From assembly GCA_028023455.1 (NCBI GenBank), contig JAQFVV010007235.1, positions 60,939-124,938 on the forward strand: a stretch of 64,000 nt of DNA. Direction: 5' to 3'. This document shows positions 1 to 11,783 of the stretch, one piece after another; the first letter of the stretch is position 1; each line of letters opens with the position of its first letter. The notes under the pieces are model-generated. The model was not told the DNA's origin. It saw nothing but the letters and a program-made list of their open reading frames with translations, and did no database searches. A program made the translations under genes and the position numbers. This DNA is from Epiperipatus broadwayi. Taxonomy: Eukaryota > Onychophora > Udeonychophora > Euonychophora > Peripatidae.

Positions 1-2954
1 TTAGTAAAAATAGACAGGTATTAATTTACCAACTAATGTTGAACAGTTGTCAACTATGGGCTGGCTATCTGGAAATATAGTTAAATGTTATTACAATCTT
101 AACAAGATTTTCACATTATGTTAGCCTAGATTTAAAGATGCCATAAAAATTGCTGACAAGTTCTCCACCACTATATCACAAAGCCTATTTATTTTATATA
201 TATATTCAATTTTTTTGCTTTTATCAGTATACTACACCATAACACAAATATGCAGAAGCACAGCAACACAAATCCCTCTTTCTCTCATTATTAGTTCACT
301 TTGTGAACAACTTTTATTCAACAGTAATCTCAAAATTCATGTTGGTAGCTCAATATTTTTCATCACATTTCTTCACAAGGTAAGGACTGACTTTGGTATA
401 CTTTTGACACCATGAAGATGAGTGAATAATTGTATATATATAGTAACTGAACAAAAAGCAAAAAGCCTTATTACACCAATCAGCTATGCAACTTCATATC
501 AAGAGGTACATGGAAGGTTGATATGATGATAAATATTGAATATAATATAGTATGAATATCCTTGATATTAAATCTTCTTTCTATATAGATGATATGTATA
601 ACATCCTGGTTAATAAATAGATGATAAATGTTTAGAGTCTCAGCTCAGATTTATCTTCAATACTACTTGCACTTCATACATAGAAAGCAGTGATCTCATA
701 TGCATAACATGTGAATAGTGCACTAAGGTATGAGTCTGATCCATTCTAAGCTCAACAAGCATAGAAATTATTAATAACAGCTTTTCCCATAACTCTATAA
801 CATTTTTATTTAAACATATATATATATATATATCATGTAAAGAATCTGCATATTGATAAATAGAAAACTTAAAGTTAAGTAATTTTCTTTTTTTTTATTA
901 ATAAAAACAAGATTAGAACTGAAATGCAATGGTTGCAGTTGCTTAATATCTATTGTTATGACAAAATAGGTTTGAATAATAGTTTCTTAATTTTTTTTGA
1001 CCTTTTAAAAGTAAAACATATTGAAAAAAACTTTTATATTTATATAGTTTTTAAACATTTTCATTTTAAATATATATATATATATGTTTCACTCAAAATT
1101 TAGATTGATCAATTAAATATATTTGTGCTAGAAATATCTTTTTAAGTATATATATTTTTAAACATCTATTAATTAATATTTATGTCCTATTAAACTTAAT
1201 ATTAATTTCTCCTTTTTCTTGATAAAGTTTAAATGTTTATGTGTGCACACACTATTGAGATTATTCTCAGTGTTGTGAGTACTAGATATTCTGTATTAAA
1301 ATGTGTAATCCTGTTACTATTAAGACTGGACTAATAATATTTAGGTTTCCCATAACTGACAACAAAAAGATTTTTATTTAAACCAGAAACTCCGTGGATA
1401 TTTAATGTTATTTCAATTTTTAATAAGTACTTGATTTGTTAACATTTAAAGTTTTATTTCATATTTTGTTAGCTAAAGAATATTATTGCTAGAGTTCCAT
1501 TAAAATTCATTTATAATAAAAGATAAAAATAGCTACTGCAAGGCAAAACCACAGTACACCTTTTCAAAGAGGTTCAATAAAGTACAAGAATTATTAGATT
1601 TCTTTGTTGTTGGTTTGTGAAAGTTTTGCAGTTTCACTTTTATTAAAAATAGACAGGCACCCATTTACTATCCAATAATTAAATTATTAGCCAGGTTTAC
1701 TAAAAATTATCTATCTGTAAATAATTCAGGCATGCTTGAAATTATGTTACCTGATTGAAACATTCAAATTTGATCTGTTTTTTGAACTCCAGGGCAAGAA
1801 TATAAGCAGATGTTTAAACTATTACATCATAAGATCCTTTCTAGTTATATTATTATATACTTATATAATTAATAAAGATTCTCTATAGAATTGTAAATAT
1901 ATAAATTGTTAATAATAAATTGACAAATAAATTAATTAATAAAGAGGTAAATACTTTTAATTACAAACATTTATTAATTATTTCCTACTAGTTTTAACTT
2001 GTGGTTAATTCACCGTTTTCAGTAGAAAATTAATTATTTATTATTATTCAGTTTAAATTATATTACAAAAAATGTATCGTTATTTTATTTTTATCTTTTT
2101 TTAACTATTAATAATTTTTAATGGCACTGAATTATAATAAATTAGTTTTCCCCCCGAAGGTGGAGAATTTATTGTAATTCTCTACAATTATTAGGAAATA
2201 AATAATTTTTTTAAGTTTAAAGCAAAAAAAAAAAAAATGTTTCATTTGACAATTTCCTATTCTTTTTTTATTTTTATATACAGTGAATGTAATTATTATT
2301 TGTAAGGATTGAAACACTTTTCCTTTCTATTTATTTCTAGCTATGAATAGTAAATCACACACACACACACACAGAGCATATTTACGCACATACATATAAT
2401 ATATTGCAATATTTAGTTTACACGCACTAGAATTCCTATATTAAGTCATTAAAATACAAGCATGAACTGGAGCATAATTGGGTCACATAAATTAAATATT
2501 GCAGAATTGCATAGATAAATAATGAGCAATGACGAAGAAATACAGCAATGATTGGTGTTCTGGGTCAACTGATGACTTTTCGAATTTCAATATATTTCAT
2601 CATATATATTTGATTTATTACAAAATATTTAGAAAAGTTTGTAATTCTTTTCTACAAATGCACAAGAAGCAAACCAATGAGTATAAACAGATTGTTATTC
2701 CATTACTAAAAAATATCAAATTGTTATTCATAAAGATTTAGTTCTATTGTCTACTCACAGGCCAGAGAATTGGATAAGTGACACAATACTTTTTTATGAA
2801 AGATTTTATATTAGAAAGAAACATATTTATGAAAGATTTTATTCTACTATTCTGATTTTCTTTTTTATGGGACTATATAAAAGATCCATTTTTAGACAAT
2901 CTATATTCTGCTGATCAAACAAGTAGATAATTTTCATAATAGATTATGATTAAA
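1..2954. other. AT-rich non-coding DNA, no gene seen
   Basis: I see no credible coding region; the few short ORFs are AT-rich and low in complexity. The stretch holds short (TA)n tracts (about 818-832 and 1075-1085) and a (CA)n microsatellite at about 2356-2373. Similar phrases beginning with 'atagacagg' occur at about 8 and 1649, with a related one near 44930; they could be ends of an old unrecognised repeat. A CTGATGA near 2570 has no hammerhead context. Confidence 0.6.
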
Positions 2955-2987
2955 TATAAAAAATAAAAAAAAAAAAAAAAAAATACA

Positions 2988-3025
<38 letters not shown>

Positions 3026-3307
3026 TATTACATAACCAGCGATTTGTTTTTTCTTTCTAATCATTACAGGAGGTGAGGAGAAGAAAAAAAAAAAAAAGGA
3101 AGGGAAAAAAAAAAAAAAAAAAAGCAAATAAAAAAAAAAAAAAAAAACAAAATTTGGGGTAGAAAAGGAAGAATCTGTTCTGGAGAGGGGGTTGTTTTTT
3201 AATAAAAAAATTATTCTTTTCTGTTCTCCTTGTTGGCATTTTTTTCAAAAAAAACTATTTTAAGGGGGGGGGGTTCAAAAAAAAGTCCTTTTTTTTTTGA
3301 GAGATCA
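2955..3307. other. Homopolymer-ridden block, probably corrupted sequence over a PLE fragment
   Basis: The block is dominated by A runs of 12-30 bases plus G and T runs. Its right part aligns by eye to the plus strand of the clean PLE tail at 13800-13980. Word for word, complex stretches are replaced by stutters: the clean 'agggctggaaggttc' becomes a run of ten G then 'ttc', 'tcaatacagac' becomes 'tcaaaaaaaac', and 'gtcctgtcttcttgg' becomes 'gtcc' plus a T run. Mutation would not normally do this, whereas low-quality long-read basecalling over a foldback can. Apparent poly-Phe or poly-Lys ORFs here should be ignored. Confidence 0.65.
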
Positions 3308-3378
3308 AAAAATGTTGATGAATTATCATTGTTTTTCATAGCTCTATTATATGTATATCTGTGTTGTGCTGTCCTGAT
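3308..3378 (-). pseudogene. PLE GIY-YIG domain fragment (N-side)
   Basis: The plus strand matches 13975-14043 almost base for base, apart from two substitutions near 'tttcatag'. On the minus strand it reads RTAQHRYTYNRAMKNND followed by NSSTF, the segment just before the HSKKTGH motif of the GIY-YIG-like tail found at 13.8 kb. Continuity into the C-terminal half is lost in the homopolymer block on its left. This is a remnant of a Penelope-like retroelement endonuclease, not a host gene. Family identity is inferred from the H-x5-GH motif and the E/N-rich spacing typical of PLE GIY-YIG tails. Confidence 0.55.
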
Positions 3379-3631
3379 GCTTAATAGAAATTTTTATTAT
3401 CATGTATACAATATAAAATTAAAAATTAATATTCACAGAGTATTTACTGGCTTATGACCTTTGTTTATAAACTTTAGACCTGCATTCAAAGTACTGTGTG
3501 AGATGAGGTGTGATTTTGACTTTATACCAATCTTGGGCAAAACAATAAAAATGACTGTAGTTGTAATAAAAACTAAAAAAGCCAAAATATATAATTGCTG
3601 AACCATTGTCAGAATTATATAAATAAACAAA

Positions 3632-3782
3632 TACTTTAGCTTAGATTGGAAACATTAAGTTGTTTTTCAACTTTAGCCTGAAAGATTTGATAGTGAAAAA
3701 TAATAAAAGATGGATTCTGGATGGAAGCTGCATTAAATCCAAAATATTTAAATGTCTAGGCTTCTCACTGATAAAGTGTTAC
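3632..3782 (+). repeat. Decayed fragment of hammerhead family 1 (internal part)
   Basis: By eye this aligns with 17065-17215 of the family-1 element: 'agcttagattg', the self-complementary 'ttttcaa' region, 'ataaaagatgg', 'gctgcattaaatcc', and 'cttctcactgataaag'. The last phrase corresponds to 'cttctcactgatgaag', so the copy ends inside the ribozyme and the conserved GA of CUGANGA is mutated. No ribozyme activity is expected. Together with the PLE fragment just to the left, it suggests that one broken PLE-like insertion covers about 3.0-3.8 kb. Confidence 0.5.
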
Positions 3783-5830
3783 TCAATATTGTTTTAGTGA
3801 GCACTTCCATTTAATATCTATTGCTTATTAACTTTAGAATAGATTCCAGCAATGGAATAGAACAAATGGAGTTTGATCCAGAAAAACATTGAGTAGTTTT
3901 GTTTTACGTTTTATGGTTTAAAATTCTTCTGAGAAATCATCTAAATTTTTTATCATAATGATTTCTATATATTTTTGTAGGATGATTTAAGATGTTGTCA
4001 TATATAAATTCTGCCCTATGACTATATGGTTAGACCCAAACAATAGTTCTCTTTCTCACAACTGCTTGACAAAATATCTTTACTCAATAAGGGACTCAAA
4101 ATAACATTAAATAACTTTTTAAACTATAAAATAGTTTGACTCTTTGTAAATATTATGATTTTACAGCTATATGATAAATTAATAACTTTGTATTATATCA
4201 TCTCTTGCTATATAATGCATGCGTGTCTGTGTAATGGTGAATATATAATATTGAGAAAAAAAACCCACTGTAGAATGATTTGAAATAATAATTAAATCTA
4301 TATATTAATTTAATATTTGAAATAGTAAATTATATAAACCTACACTCCAGATTTAATTTTAGTTTCTTCAATATTTTCATATAAATATTAAATGGGGCTC
4401 CTAATGTTTTTATATTGAACTGATACTCTATAAACAACTAAATGAATTAAACCAAATCTTGATTTTAATATTAAATATTCAGAATTATTAATTACAAAGT
4501 ACTTTACAATGTAGTCCATGGATTAGGAGAATCCTAACACACTCTTTTAAGAATTCTCAAGATCAAATCTATTTTCATAATAAAACTAAATTATTAAAAA
4601 ATATAATCATTGAAGCATTCTTTTCTTTTTTGAAATATAAAATAAATGCTTGCTTTTTTTTAAAAGAAGGAACGTATTTTTTATTTAAAAAAAGGAATTT
4701 ATTTTAACTAAGAAATAGATTCTTTATTGTTATTATCAAATGACTTAATAAAAATATTTTAAATATGTCTATTTTTAATTTTATAATATAACAAATACAT
4801 AAAACCAAATACATATAAAGAAATGCCTTTAGACTCTCAATTTTAACATTATGAAGAAGCCCTGAGGGTAAAAATAATGTATCATAAATCCTTATAAATG
4901 TAGATATACTGAAGATGGTTATGGATATATAAATAGAAACATAGGAAGTAAAACAAAAACAAATTTTATTAATAATTAATGGCATAGGACCATCAAAAGT
5001 GCATATAAAAAGGGATATAATATAAATAATAACTCATATAAAAGAATATGTAAGTAATCACAACAGAGGTCAGATAGAGAAAAATAATAATCTTATTTTC
5101 TGGAATTTATTTTAAAACCCAAAATGTTAGCTTTTGTTTTCGTTATTTGTATTTTTTTTGTAGTAAATTTGATCTTTATTATCATTAATTATGTAAGTGC
5201 ATAAATAGGTTAATAATTCCTGGTTGAAGTTAGTGAGTTAAAAGGCCTTGTACTACAAAAAATAAATAAACGAAGTCCCAAATAAGTCTCGTGGACTTTG
5301 GATTTTAATTGTTTATAATTTCAGAAGTTTGCTAATACATAAATTGAGGTCATAATTTAAATTGTTTTACAGAAAGTTTTTCAATTTTATTCTCATTCAT
5401 AATATTTTGACATTATTATACATGCATATATATATATATATGCAGTAAAATATCATTTAGTTTTATTTATATTTAAAAATCATCTATTTTTTAATGTTAT
5501 TCACTTATTTGAACTTTCAATAAATAATTGTAAAAAAAAAAAGCTTACTTTAAACATATTTATTTACACGAGTTCTTTTTTTTTTTACTAATCAAAGTTT
5601 GCTGATCTTGAGAAACTAACATCATTTTAGAAGGTAAAAAATCTAAATACAAACTTGATTAAACTTTGCATTTCTTAATATTGGGTTAATACGTTCTGCT
5701 TCATAGATTAGAGTCATTGTGTAAATCTTTACTAAAAAGCATAAACAGCAAAAATAAAAGACCACAGCATTTTATTTTATTTAAAAAATATTTTTATTAT
5801 TAATTAATAACATTTTTTTCTCTGTTTTAG
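3783..5830. other. AT-rich non-coding DNA, nothing recognised
   Basis: No coding signature, RNA gene or clear repeat was recognised. The minus-strand ORF at 4704-4985 is Ile/Leu/Phe-rich, as expected of random AT-rich DNA. A short (TA)n tract lies near 5428. Confidence 0.55.
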
Positions 5831-5953
5831 ACCTCCTTCCCTCTCGACCAAAATATTTTGGGAAGAAGAGAACTGTTTGAAACATTCAAGAGAAAAGTAA
5901 AGAAAGAAGAAATAGATATATATTTGCAACAACGAATGTATATTAGAAAATAA
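5831..5953 (+). other. Candidate terminal exon (weak)
   Basis: A pyrimidine tract ending 'ctctgttttag' at 5830 is followed by a 40-codon open frame that closes at TAA 5951-5953. The reading contains GRRELFETFKRKVKKEE, a charged composition that stands out from the surrounding Ile/Phe-rich noise. Base composition is also less AT-rich than its surroundings. There is no homology I recognise, and a donor-like 'cggtaagt' on the minus strand near 5955 allows a reversed interpretation. It could be chance. Confidence 0.2.
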
Positions 5954-6978
5954 CTTACCGTTTATTATTAAAACTAAACATTCATTCATGAAGATAGTCT
6001 GTACACGAAATTATCAGCCGTAGATAGATTTCTATCTTCAATCTCAAACATTCAATTTTTTTTTAACAACACTATCTACCAATTTTTTGTTTTCCATTTA
6101 TCTCTTTTTTTTTTAAATCTCTATAGACTTTTTCGTTACACTTTTTATAATTTTCAAACTCTAAAAACTATTTGCAAAGAATTCCCCATACCTCAATACA
6201 AAACTTACACTTTGTTATATTTCTTTTAGTACATCCATTTTTACAACTTACCTTTTTTATTAGTATAGAAATCGTCATTAAAAAAAATCCTACCTTTTTT
6301 GCTTATTTTGTCCAAAAAGAATAAAATGTAAAGAAAAGCAACAACAAACTCTATATAAATATTGATTAATTAGGACAAAAACTTTCATCTAGAAAATACA
6401 AATCACCAAACTTATACTTCTTTAATTTGTAACATTAATGAGATGTTTGAAAAGATTTCTGGAAAAAGAAATAAGTATCTATAACAATAGATTAATCTAA
6501 AATATATAACAATAGATTAACTTAATCATATAAAGGACATTTATATAAAAACTCACTCCAATTCACTTTATCTAGATTATCAGCACAGTAGGTAAAAGTT
6601 GAGTTGTTATAAGAATGTATTCAGGTTATTGTTTGCACAAAATAAGTGTGAAAGTCAAGACAATAGATATTTCAATTGAAAAGTAATGTCTGACTATTAT
6701 TAAGATGCCATTACTTGGAGTAAACTACTATTTAAAGTCTTGGCAACCCTAACCCATTGCTTTTACTTAAAGATTTTAACCATGTCTTATATTACCAAAG
6801 TGCACTTATTATTATTTATCTCTTTAAAACCGTTTTTTTTTTTTATAATTTTGATTTTTTAAATTTTTTTTATGGATCACAAAAAAACTCACAAAAAGTG
6901 TTGTTACTTTTTATTAATGTACATGCAGGCTGGAAGAAAAACCTTTTGTAATATAAATGATGGTTAAATAAATATTAC
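5954..6978. other. AT-rich non-coding DNA, nothing recognised
   Basis: There are T- and A-rich tracts and no coding or structural signal that I can support. The plus ORF 6757-6951 is low complexity. Confidence 0.55.
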
Positions 6979-6992
6979 CAAAAAGATAATGA

Positions 6993-7440
6993 ATGTGGTT
7001 TTAATTTCTCCTTATTTGTAATAATAAAAATACTTAATTGTAAATATTAGAGAAAAAAGAATATAGTTAATAATAAATTTGGCTGAACGTTTTCGAGGAA
7101 CCGTGCCTCATACTCATAGCCTTAGTGAAAATGTACTTAATATATGTAAATGAGAATATTCAAATGCTCAGAACCAAACGACTACAGGAGAAAAATAAAG
7201 GAGGCATTCTACATTAACAGAGACATCCATGCAATCAACAGAAGAGACACGTGCTTCGACATCTCGAAAAAATGGGCTACGTAACAGTAACTCATTTGAA
7301 TATTCTCATTTACATATATTAAGTACATTTTCACTAAGGCTATGAGTATGAGGCATGGTTCCTCGAAAACGTTCAGCCAAATTTATTATTAACTATATTC
7401 TTTTTTCTCTAATATTTACAATTAAGTATTTTTATTATTA
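6993..7440. mobile_element. Palindromic PLE-like foldback element with 14-bp TSD
   Basis: Arms 7019-7166 and 7293-7440 are inverted copies of 148 bp with no indel and a single mismatch (g/a in the 'ccgtgcc' word), so the element is young or maintained. The 126-bp centre codes for a PLE GIY-YIG tail. An exact direct repeat, caaaaagataatga, flanks the element (6979-6992 and 7441-7454) and looks like a target-site duplication. A stem with GAGG/CCTC followed by GAAA (7350-7368, plus strand) recurs at 14.3 kb, but there is no CUGANGA, so I do not call a hammerhead here. PLEs are known to integrate with variable TSDs and often with inverted terminal copies. Confidence 0.7.
7171..7284 (+). pseudogene. 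PLE GIY-YIG C-terminal tail
   Basis: This open frame of 37 codons ends at TAA and includes YRRKIKEAFYIN and INRRDTCFDISKKW. It matches the tail encoded at 14150-14240 (KRKIREAYFIN, INRRDTCFDISKRW). The R-x3-EA-x-YI pattern with a following N-R-D is typical of the end of GIY-YIG nuclease domains in Penelope-like elements, where it contributes to DNA cleavage for integration. Only the last part of the domain is present; the GIY and YIG motifs are absent. It sits in the loop of the palindrome above. Confidence 0.6.
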
Positions 7441-7454
7441 CAAAAAGATAATGA

Positions 7455-8863
7455 TATAATCTATTACCCAACTTCAAAATCACATGTAATTCAGAACAAT
7501 AGCATAAACACAAAAGATATGACATTTACAGATTTTGATATGCCACTGAAAACTTTTTTTTTTTGTATTTCCAGAATACTGCATGTATAAACTATTCCAC
7601 GTGAAGAGACCACCTAATTAATGCTTAGTTTCTATTCCAAAATTAATTTTATAATAGAAGCCACATCTGTTATTATGAATATTTGTGTGGCAGTAATAAA
7701 ATCTATTTATTTTGTGATTAAAAATTCATATAGATTTTTTAAAAATAAAATTTAAAACATATCAAGTTTTTTTAAACATTCTGTAACATATAGTACTATA
7801 TATAAAAATGTGTTTGTGGATTATTAACTGACTAATTTTCAATTTCATTAATTTGATATACTTTTTATGACACTAATGATGACTAAAGATTACTTAACTG
7901 CACATAACCCAGGACCTAGTCTCATACTTTACAACAGATGATATGATTATGCATTCTTTATAAGATATATAATGTTTTTCTTTTTTTATTTTTTTTTTTA
8001 AAGATAGAATTGAGTTAGAAACCAAAATTAGACAAATTGTTCATATAGATGAAAGTCTAATGAATTAAATTAATCACATAATTTGCATTAGATGGAATGC
8101 ATCTTGTTATGTGACAAAAGAGTAAATACATTATACAAGTACTTGAGATAAGAGATTTGAATAATTAATAGAAGAATAATATAAATTCTTCATATAACAT
8201 ACTAAAGTATAAAGTTAAAAATAAAATGAAAATATATAAGTGATGGAACACCTATCAAAAATATCATTGAGAAAATTGATAATTAAAATGATCTTGACAC
8301 ACGTCCTTTTCTCACATAATATTAATTTTAATTAATTTTATGATCTATTGTTTATGGGATGTTCAATTTAAGATTTTATTTCTAACAAACGTTTTATTCT
8401 CTTTTCTCAAGCAGAAATCAATTTAGAAATATTTTGATCAACGATGAACGTTCTTAGTCCTGAAGCTAATTACCCAATAATAAAGTATAAAGTCCATTTA
8501 TCTGGATATTCACAAATTAGGTCTATCTTTTAATCACCTTATATAATTATAGTCTATTATATAGTATTTGAACTATATATATATTATGACATGATTACAG
8601 ATATTTATATGCTTGTGCACATATATAACACAAACAGATACTCCCTCATAGTGACTATTGTTATTAATACAGAAATTTATTAATGTATTTTTAAAGACAT
8701 TGTGCGTTATTATTGTAGTTCAGAATTAGGGGCACCAAATTTATTATATAAAAAAAAAAGTAAATGACTACAGTGTCTTCCCACTTCTTGAAACAAAAAA
8801 TACGGAACATTACATATTTGCCTCCAGTAGAATGAGTCATACTTATTAACCGTTTTCTTCCAG
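7455..8863. other. AT-rich non-coding DNA, nothing recognised
   Basis: No coding or repeat feature could be supported beyond short homopolymers and a small (TA)n tract near 8575. Confidence 0.55.
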
Positions 8864-8926
8864 TACACTTAAAATATGAGGGAAATGACCAGAGAAGATA
8901 CGGGGAGAGGGGAGAACGAACAACAG
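8864..8926 (+). other. Candidate 63-bp internal exon (weak)
   Basis: An acceptor-like 'cgttttcttccag' ends at 8863 and a donor-like 'cag|gtagaa' begins at 8927. Between them one frame (phase 2) is open and reads HLKYEGNDQRRYGERGERTT, charged and Gly-rich. The interval is clearly less AT-rich than its surroundings. Its length is divisible by three. No protein family is recognised and no partner exon was found, so this may be chance. Confidence 0.25.
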
Positions 8927-9899
8927 GTAGAAAAATAAAATTCCGGTTTTTAAAAATGTTTTTGTAATAAAATTAATCAGAATGACAAACAAGTTCCGCA
9001 CACAATCAAATATTTATACATGGTTATGGAGGTCAGATTATAAATATGGGTTTATGTAGATTTGTGTGTGTGTATATACACACGTACATATTTTAAGGAC
9101 GTACATGCTTTATTCAATGTGCATCATTTACCTTTTTAATATAGGTGAAAAATCGTAGATGCTAGCTGAAAAACAAATTAGAGATAGAGAAAATTTCGAA
9201 GTGTACTTTTTCTCATTGAGGAACAATCTGATGGTTAGAAAGATGTACATTTTTTTATTATTAATTATGAATCTTTCTTCACTAGCCATGAAGATTGCAT
9301 CATATTGCAGCTGTCTTTTTGATCAGTGCATCAATTCTCTGTTGACTAATTCAAATTATGCTGTCACTCTTCATCTAAGAATAGCTCAATATAAGCGCTA
9401 TTGTAAAAAAAATCTAAATGCTGATGGATTCGGTGGTCAATAATTTCTCCAAAATTATATATATATATATAGAACATTTGCAGAAGTATACTACAAAGAA
9501 AGATAATTTCATTAACAAATTTTATCTTTTTAAACAAAATATTTAATTGTGTTTTTTTTTGTTGTAAAAAGAGAGAGCACAAAAGATTACAGGCTGAGGA
9601 CACTTAAGAAGGCAGTAGTCACGCTATTTAAAATAATTAAAAGTTGCTTGAGAAATCATATGCAATTGATCTGAGTTTAAATTATTTGACCTTAACATAA
9701 CATGTAAATGTACTAAACAAAACTCACCCCCTCTCATTGTTACTCTGCTAAAGTTTAACATTTATTTGCAATGCAATGTTAATTATCTATTTAATTATTA
9801 TTAAATAGATTTTTAATGATGACAAACAATCACTTGGGTTCCCTAATTATTTTAACTTATATTTAATTAAAAAATATTGCTTATCTATAATCAAATTAT
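8927..9899. other. AT-rich non-coding DNA, nothing recognised
   Basis: It includes an alternating purine-pyrimidine patch (about 9064-9090, with 'gtgtgtgtg' and 'tatacacacg') and a (TA)n tract at about 9458-9470. ORFs on both strands around 9159-9603 show no recognisable motif. Confidence 0.5.
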
Positions 9900-10175
9900 T
9901 AGTAGAATATTGTGCAGTATTATGCAGTTATAAAGTAGTGATAAAATAATAAACTCAAAAACTAATATTGCTCAGTAAAGCACAATAATAAAGCAATATA
10001 CTCAATGATTAATACTGTAAAGTATAGCAAAGTAGTAAAATAGAAAACACAGAAACTTAGACTGTATAACATAATACAGTAAATGGAGTATCAGAATTAA
10101 AACCCATCAGTGTACAATGATATGTAGAGGCAGTATGTTATGGTGCAGAAGTAGTGTAGAATACTCAAAAGCTAA
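9900..10175. repeat. Irregular degenerate tandem array
   Basis: Variants of a phrase like 'aatactgtgcagtatagca' recur at about 9906, 9964 and 10011, separated by 'aatagcag' and 'actcaaaagctaat' words. Spacing is about 45-60 bp and copies are strongly diverged. The same vocabulary fills 17.8-18.5 kb, so this is a dispersed minisatellite-like sequence rather than a local accident. Confidence 0.4.
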
Positions 10176-11029
10176 TGAATAATAAGCAGCCACTCATGAA
10201 TGTGTATGATCATTCTGCCCCCCCCCCTAAACAAAAGAAAGACAAAAAAAACTACTCTATAAATGAGTCTTGCAATGGTTATACAAATCAATCTATGAAC
10301 ACAAATATAAACTTAAACATCATATCTAATTGTTGCTCTCCAATATATTATATATTTCTACAACATTGTAAACAATAGTATTCTATCCAATGAACAGATT
10401 CAGAGAGCAATCACATCACCAATTCATTCATTTTGCTACTCTGGCCTCTTCATTGCCCAGTTCTTCAATTCCATATAATTTCCCATTTTTTATATCATTC
10501 AGCAATGTCAATCATTTCCATCCTTTCTTCTTGTTTCCACTCACTATTCAGTTCAAAACATCTTTTATTAAACAATACATTCTTCTTAATGTATGTCCAA
10601 TCCAGTTTCTTTTTTTTATTTCCATTAACCTTCTTTTTTCATTTCCTCTTTTTAAAACTTCATTTGTTATTTTATTCATCTAAATATTTTTTTTTTCCAT
10701 TCTTCTTTATGACTACATCGTAAAGACTTCTAATCTGTTCCTAATTTTATTACTCAATGTCCACATTTCACAATAATACAGTAATGCATTCCACATATAG
10801 CATTTCATTAATCTTTTCTTAATTCTCTTTTTAAAGGTTTACAAAATATTTTCTTTCTCTTAGTAAATTCTTACTATGCTAATGCTATATTTCTTTTATC
10901 TTCATTTCCTCCATTCTCACTCAACCAATTACCCAATTATCTAAATTATATTGTCAAGAATATCAATTTGCAGTCTTTCTGCATTCCTCTTTATCCATAA
11001 ATACTTAGTCTTTTCAACATTAATCTTCA

Positions 11030-11783
11030 TTTCATATTCCATACATTCTTCCTCCAATTTATTCAACATATTCTAAAGACACTTTTCATCTTCACCTAAA
11101 AGAGCCTTATCATTTGCAAATCATATACATTTTGTTATTCTACCTCCAATATTTATAACTCCACAGTCTAGATAATTATTTAATAAGTCTTCTAAATAAA
11201 TATTAAAAAGAACAAATTACATATTGTATTCTTGCCTAACTTCTTTGCTCAGTACATGTATAACAAAACAGTTTTTTTATTTTCAAAATATTCCTTTATT
11301 TTTAAGATGGTCATAAGTTTATTCCAGATTACTCTATCAAATGCTTTTTTCAAAAACCATAAAATATATACCAATTCTTTTATCTTTTCCACTATATCTC
11401 TTTGCAATGGTTCTAGCAACACTAACAGCATCACTTGTACTTTTCTCTCTCTGAAAACCAAACTATTCTTCTCCAATATGATTTTCTACATTTCCAAAAA
11501 TTATTTGAGCTAAAATCCTTAATAAAACATTAGAAGTATGAGATAACAAACTTATTGTTATGTACTTTTCATATTTACCAGTTTTCTTCTTTTTAGCAAT
11601 TGAAATCATTATAGTCCTTAAAAAATCTTCAGACCAAACTCCACTATTATATATTAAACTGTAAAGTCCAACTATTTCTACCATTTCTTTCAAAAATTCT
11701 ATAGGTATTGTATCAAATCTAATAGCTTTACAATTCTTTATTTGTGCAATCAACTTTATTACTTCATCTATCAACATAAACAT
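11030..11783 (-). pseudogene. LINE reverse transcriptase remnant with mutated catalytic box
   Basis: Two overlapping open stretches cover RT blocks. The first (11463-11783) has IDEVIKLIAQIKNCKAIRFD, IPIEFLKE and YITISLLSHTSNVLLRIL. The second (11249-11476) has LVFRERKVQ and WFLKKAFDRVIWNKL. Further on, the block normally FADD reads FAND (rc of 11110-11121), followed by KALLGEDEK and INVEKTKYLWIKRNAERL. Loss of a metal-binding Asp plus frameshifts show that it is dead. Confidence 0.7.

Noticed and set aside
2569-2595. CTGATGA on the plus strand
   Set aside because: No stem II, no GAAA and no flanking pairing.
2915-3248. Two poly-Phe minus-strand ORFs
   Set aside because: They arise from the long homopolymers of the suspect block and carry no information.
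7340-7385. Possible hammerhead in the 7-kb palindrome (GAGG/CCTC then GAAA)
   Set aside because: The CUGANGA strand is missing in all copies; kept only as an unexplained conserved stem-loop.
9159-9603. Overlapping 79-94-codon ORFs on both strands
   Set aside because: No motif, opposite-strand overlap and AT-driven composition; treated as chance.
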